The position numbers were made by a program, and so were the translations under genes. The notes under the pieces were generated by a model. That model worked only from the letters and a program-made list of their open reading frames with translations, searched no databases and had not been told where the DNA came from. A stretch of DNA of 9,061 nucleotides from Gammaproteobacteria bacterium (GTDB lineage: Bacteria; Pseudomonadota; Gammaproteobacteria; DSM-26407), in contig JAQVKR010000078.1 of assembly GCA_028694565.1 (NCBI GenBank), positions 1 to 9,061 of the forward strand. The letters are read 5' to 3'. Positions 6,927-9,061 of the stretch are shown here, piece by piece. How positions within the stretch are numbered: position 1 is the first letter of the stretch; each line of letters opens with the position of its first letter.

Positions 6927-8108
6927 TCAGCGGGCCGCCTTCACCGCCGCGGGCTGCACCAGCTCGCCCGAGTCGTTGCCGAAACTGTTGCGCTCGTAGG
7001 TGATCACCGCCGCCAGGTCGGCGTCGTCCAGCTGATCGCGGAAGGCCTGCATGGCGCTGCCCTCGATGCCGTTGAGGACGATGTCGATGTGCTGCTCCAG
7101 GGGGCCGAGGACGATGTTGCCGTCCGCGTCCAGGAAGCCCCTCTCGCGCAGGTGGGCGAGCAGGTTCTCGCCGGCGGCGAAGGGGTGGCCGGCGGCCAGG
7201 GGCGGGAAGGCGCCGGGCACGCCCTCGCCGTTGGCCTGGTGGCAGACCGCGCAGGTCTTGGCGTAGACCGCGCCGCCCCGCTGCATCAGCTCCTCCAGGG
7301 TCCAGGTCTTCTCCGCCGCCGCGGCGCGGGTGGCCTTGGCGCTCTTCTGCTGCGCCAGCCAGGCCTCGTACTCCGGCTCGCTCTTGGCCACCAGCACCAC
7401 CGGCATGAAGCCGTGGTCCTTGCCGCACAGCTCGGCGCATTGGCCGCGGTAGACCCCGGGCACGTCCACCTGGGCCCAGGATTCGTTGATGAAGCCGGGG
7501 ATGGCGTCGCGCTTCCAGCCCAGGTCGGGCACCCACCAGGAGTGGATCACGTCGTTGGCGGTGGTGAGGAAGCGCACCTTGCGGCCCACCGGCACCACCA
7601 CCGGGTTGTCCACCTCCAGCAGGTAGTCGGCGGTGCGCAGGGAGGCGTCGCGGAAGGCCCCGGGCGGCGTGGCCAGGGTGCTGAAGAAGCTCACGTCCTC
7701 GCCCAGGTAGTCGTAGTGCCACTTCCACTGGTAGCCGGTCACCTTGATGGTGAGATCGGCGTCGCGGGTGTCCTCCATGGCGATGAGCGTGCGGGTGGCG
7801 GGAATGGCCATGGAGACCAGGATCAGCACCGGGATGAGGGTCCAGAGGATCTCCACGGAGGTGTTCTCGTGGAAGCGCGCCGCCTCGACCCCGCGGGACT
7901 TGCGGTGGCGGATGATGGAGTAGACCATCGCCCCGAACACCACCGCGCCGATGGCCACGCAGATCCAGAGGATCAGCATGTGCAGGTCGTAGACCTCCCG
8001 GCTGATGGGGGTGACCCCGGGGCGCAGGTTGAGGGCGTAGTCCGCCAGTGCGCCGGCGGGCGCGATCAGTCCCGTCGCCGCGGCGAGAGCGGCGGTGCGT
8101 CTTACCAT
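6927..8108 (-). CDS. coxB: Cytochrome c oxidase subunit II with fused C-terminal cytochrome c domain
   Basis: Electron-entry subunit. Of 393 residues, 1-22 look like a signal peptide (MVRRTAALAA..., cut near ALA-DYAL), followed by two spans (about 43-65 and 86-108) and a cupredoxin domain. The aromatic patch is YQWKWHYDY (126-134). CuA ligands are His189 (VIHSWW), Cys224, Glu226, Cys228, His232 and Met235 in CAELCGKDHGFM. After an Ala/Lys linker comes a c-type cytochrome domain with CAVCH (Cys286, Cys289, His290) and a likely axial methionine Met353 in GSAMQAF. The fusion makes this a caa3-like subunit II that can take electrons through its own haem. The start is uncertain by three codons: ATG 8108 has only a very close GGA/AGG, whereas GTG 8117 has GGGGGA six bases upstream; both preserve the signal peptide. 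It lies 97 bases from DUF2244. Confidence 0.98.
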   Translation of the reverse strand: MVRRTAALAAATGLIAPAGALADYALNLRPGVTPISREVYDLHMLILWICVAIGAVVFGAMVYSIIRHRKSRGVEAARFHENTSVEILWTLIPVLILVSMAIPATRTLIAMEDTRDADLTIKVTGYQWKWHYDYLGEDVSFFSTLATPPGAFRDASLRTADYLLEVDNPVVVPVGRKVRFLTTANDVIHSWWVPDLGWKRDAIPGFINESWAQVDVPGVYRGQCAELCGKDHGFMPVVLVAKSEPEYEAWLAQQKSAKATRAAAAEKTWTLEELMQRGGAVYAKTCAVCHQANGEGVPGAFPPLAAGHPFAAGENLLAHLRERGFLDADGNIVLGPLEQHIDIVLNGIEGSAMQAFRDQLDDADLAAVITYERNSFGNDSGELVQPAAVKAAR

Positions 8109-8117
8109 CCTGTCCAC

Positions 8118-8205
8118 GTGATGTCCCCCATGCGCCTGCCCTTGAACTGTTCCGCGGCCCGATCCCCGGCGACCCGGGTATCCGGCGACATCCCTGCAGC
8201 ACTGG
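8118..8205. repeat. DUF2244-coxB spacer with short direct repeat and palindrome
   Basis: The spacer contains CCGGCGAC twice (8166-8173 and 8182-8189) flanking the perfect palindrome ACCCGGGT (8172-8179), and a GGGGGA ahead of the possible GTG start of coxB. I find no clear sigma70 promoter or T-tailed terminator. The arrangement could be a protein-binding site or a read-through leader, but chance is quite possible at this GC level. Confidence 0.3.
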
Positions 8206-8694
8206 TTATGACACTGATGTTCCGAGCGCCCGGGTGAGATCCCGGGCGAGCCGCCTGCGCTCGTGCTCCGGCAGCCAGGCCCCGACCTCGAGCCGGCGGC
8301 CGTGGGCATTGAGAAAGAGCCGGCTCGGGTAGCGGCCGGCGGGATCGCGGGCCAGCTCCACCCGGGTCCAGGGGCGCGGTAGCCGATCCGGCCGGTCGTG
8401 CCGCCGGCCATTGCCGCGGTACAGCTCCAGCCGGTCGGAATGGAGCGAGATCACCTCGCAGGCGCTGCCCTGGCGGGCATTGAGGTAGAAGGCGCCGGCG
8501 AGCAGGAGCAGCTCCAGGCCGGTAAAGGGGAGGACGGGCCAGGCGCCGAGGGCGGCGACCGCCACCGCAACCATCGCGGTGAACAGCCCGAAGACGGTCA
8601 GGACGCGCTGGATGTCGGTCCAGCGCATGGAGCGGTTGGGTTGGAGACGAAATGTCTCACCCGCATCCTCCGCACTGCTTCCACGCATCATCAT
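8206..8694 (-). CDS. DUF2244 family two-span membrane protein
   Basis: A 162-residue protein recognised as DUF2244, an integral membrane family of unknown function that often lies beside subunit II genes of aa3 oxidases. FRLQPNRSMRW (15-25) is followed by two spans (about 29-48 and 52-71) with the signature GAWPVLPFTGLE (50-61) at their junction, then a cytoplasmic domain with CEVISLHSDRLELYRG (79-94), a PWTRVEL segment (108-114), LEVGAWLPEHER (135-146) and a C-terminal RDLTRAL. Three consecutive ATG codons (8694, 8691, 8688) are possible starts and none has a strong Shine-Dalgarno; a G-run at about 8705-8710 lies upstream. It is the first gene downstream of the putative promoter at 8756-8784, so it probably leads the oxidase operon. 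No function is evident from the residues. Confidence 0.92.
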   Translation of the reverse strand: MMMRGSSAEDAGETFRLQPNRSMRWTDIQRVLTVFGLFTAMVAVAVAALGAWPVLPFTGLELLLLAGAFYLNARQGSACEVISLHSDRLELYRGNGRRHDRPDRLPRPWTRVELARDPAGRYPSRLFLNAHGRRLEVGAWLPEHERRRLARDLTRALGTSVS

Positions 8695-8742
8695 CAGGCG
8701 CTTACCCCCCGGTTGGCTGGGCTATGGGCCCCATCCCGGAAA

Positions 8743-8756
8743 TCGACATAAATCAA
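8743..8756. promoter_or_regulatory. FNR/ANR-like dyad over the predicted start site
   Basis: TCGAC-ATAA-ATCAA matches the FNR/ANR consensus TTGAT-N4-ATCAA at eight of ten defined positions. It covers the predicted transcription start and touches the -10 element, a position from which binding would repress. Anaerobic repression of a low-affinity aa3 oxidase would make biological sense, but one half-site is imperfect and a chance match is possible. Confidence 0.3.
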
Positions 8757-8784
8757 GTATGGTTGACGTTGCAAAATCTGACAA
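8756..8784 (-). promoter_or_regulatory. Putative sigma70 promoter for DUF2244-coxB-coxA operon
   Basis: On the minus strand TTGTCA (8784-8779; five of six to TTGACA) is separated by exactly 17 bases from CATACT (8761-8756; four of six to TATAAT). Transcription would start near 8749, giving a leader of about 55 bases before the first ATG of DUF2244. It lies in the AT-rich island, as expected for a promoter in GC-rich DNA. A weaker pair TTAACA (8872-8867) and TATTAT (8851-8846) with 15-base spacing exists upstream. Confidence 0.55.
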
Positions 8785-8995
8785 GAAAGCTCAGGCATTG
8801 TTGCGGAGCAAAATAGAGATTGTAAAACAGTGTGTTAACCAGGTAATAATATGCTAATGAAATGATTGTTAAGGGGTTCCGGCCTCGGGAGGCGGTGGGC
8901 GGATCCGATGCGGACGGCGAAAGGATCTTGCGCAAGCGGGCGGGAGAAGGGACAGATCGCGGACGGGGAGATGTGGATTGCCCGGGGCCGGGACG

Positions 8996-9021
8996 GTAGT
9001 GGTGCGCACGGCGCACCCTAC
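8996..9021. repeat. REP-like extragenic palindrome with GTAG foot
   Basis: GTAG-T-GGTGCGC-ACG-GCGCACC-CTAC folds as a seven-pair perfect stem with a three-base loop, extended by four more pairs across one unpaired T. Read on the minus strand it begins GTAGGGTGCGC, a form widespread as dispersed intergenic palindromes in proteobacterial genomes. A GTAG tetranucleotide at the foot is the hallmark of REP elements handled by REP-associated tyrosine transposases (RAYT). No transposase gene is in the window. Confidence 0.65.
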
Positions 9022-9048
9022 AAGGTGAATTCAGGGGGTGGCCGCACC

Positions 9049-9061
9049 GTAGGCTGCGCTC
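9049..9061 (+). repeat. Possible edge of a second REP element, cut by the window
   Basis: GTAGGCTGCGCTC begins with the same GTAG tetranucleotide and continues with a sequence similar to the start of the palindrome at 8996-9021. Relative to the minus-strand reading of that copy it is inverted, as in paired REP units. Its other arm would lie beyond base 9061, so the call rests on 13 bases. Confidence 0.35.

Larger units (their letters stand above)
8695..9061. other. Gene-free upstream region with an AT-rich island
   Basis: These 367 bases hold no credible gene. Frames crossing them have no ribosome site and their translations look like random low-AT and high-GC mixtures. Bases 8751-8870 have 42 G/C of 120, against about 70 percent in the surrounding genes, and contain the putative oxidase promoter. 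From about 8875 on, composition returns to high GC, with small dyads GCCTC-GG-GAGGC (8882-8893), CTTGCGCAAG (8927-8936) and CCCGG-GG-CCGGG (8981-8992), then the REP-like palindrome. Confidence 0.7.

Noticed and set aside
4771..6999. 742-codon open frame on the plus strand
   Set aside because: It is antisense to coxA and ctaG, rich in Gly/His/Gln/Glu from GC-biased third positions of the real genes, and has no ribosome site or recognisable domain.
8109..8411. N-terminal extension of CoxB to 494 residues
   Set aside because: It would place about 100 shadow residues before a clear signal peptide and overlaps DUF2244; only the three-codon GTG extension is plausible.
8882..8893. GCCTC-GG-GAGGC as a terminator
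   Set aside because: The usable stem is only four to five pairs and no T-run follows on either strand.
8927..8936. CTTGCGCAAG palindrome as an operator
   Set aside because: A single ten-base palindrome with no neighbouring promoter or recognised regulator consensus; kept only as a noted dyad.
8753..9016. 87-codon minus-strand frame in the upstream region
   Set aside because: It has no ribosome site, crosses the composition boundary, and would cover the predicted promoter; its translation matches nothing I know.
1..9061. CRISPR array, tRNA, rRNA, insertion sequence or phage genes
   Set aside because: I saw no regularly spaced repeats, cloverleaf-like sequence, rRNA segment or transposase/integrase motif in the window.

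Overview
The window is a very GC-rich stretch (roughly 70 percent by eye) carrying an almost complete aa3-type (A-family haem-copper) cytochrome c oxidase locus. Gene content and order (DUF2244, coxB, coxA, ctaG, coxC, an opposite-strand DUF2909 gene, SURF1, a SCO-like protein, then the haem A genes) resemble aerobic or facultative Gammaproteobacteria. The high GC, the long spurious antisense frames it causes and the cytochrome c domain fused to subunit II fit a purple-sulfur or halophilic group such as the Ectothiorhodospiraceae and relatives. This placement is inference from style; no phylogenetic marker is present.

Layout: everything except one small gene reads on the minus strand, so transcription runs from high to low coordinates. 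Bases 8695-9061 hold no gene. They contain an AT-rich island (8751-8870, 42 G/C of 120 by hand count) with the best sigma70-like promoter in the window and an overlapping FNR/ANR-like dyad, then GC-rich spacer with a REP-like palindrome and possibly the edge of a second one. Next come a DUF2244 membrane protein (8694-8206), coxB with CuA and a C-terminal cytochrome c domain (8108-6927), coxA (6882-5302), a 38-residue single-span protein (5291-5175), the CuB chaperone ctaG/cox11 (5178-4636) and coxC (4603-3725). A DUF2909 'twin transmembrane' gene (3430-3666) sits on the plus strand, convergent to coxC and divergent from SURF1. The minus-strand series resumes with SURF1 (3363-2563), a membrane-anchored SCO-like CxxxC protein (2579-1971), haem O synthase ctaB (1932-1003), a DUF2970 protein (1006-776) and haem A synthase ctaA (763 to beyond base 1).

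The genes form one assembly line. CtaB farnesylates haem B to haem O and CtaA oxidises it to haem A. SURF1 helps place haem A in CoxA, CtaG delivers copper to CuB, and the SCO-like protein may serve CuA or thiol chemistry in CoxB. CoxA, CoxB and CoxC form the enzyme. Four small membrane proteins of unknown function (DUF2244, the 38-residue protein, DUF2909, DUF2970) are woven into the locus with tight spacing and are the least understood part. I see no wholly new system. The most interesting points are the reverse-oriented gene inside the oxidase series, the small coupled ORFs, the SCO-like protein lacking the usual distal histidine, and the putative regulatory island and REP elements upstream.
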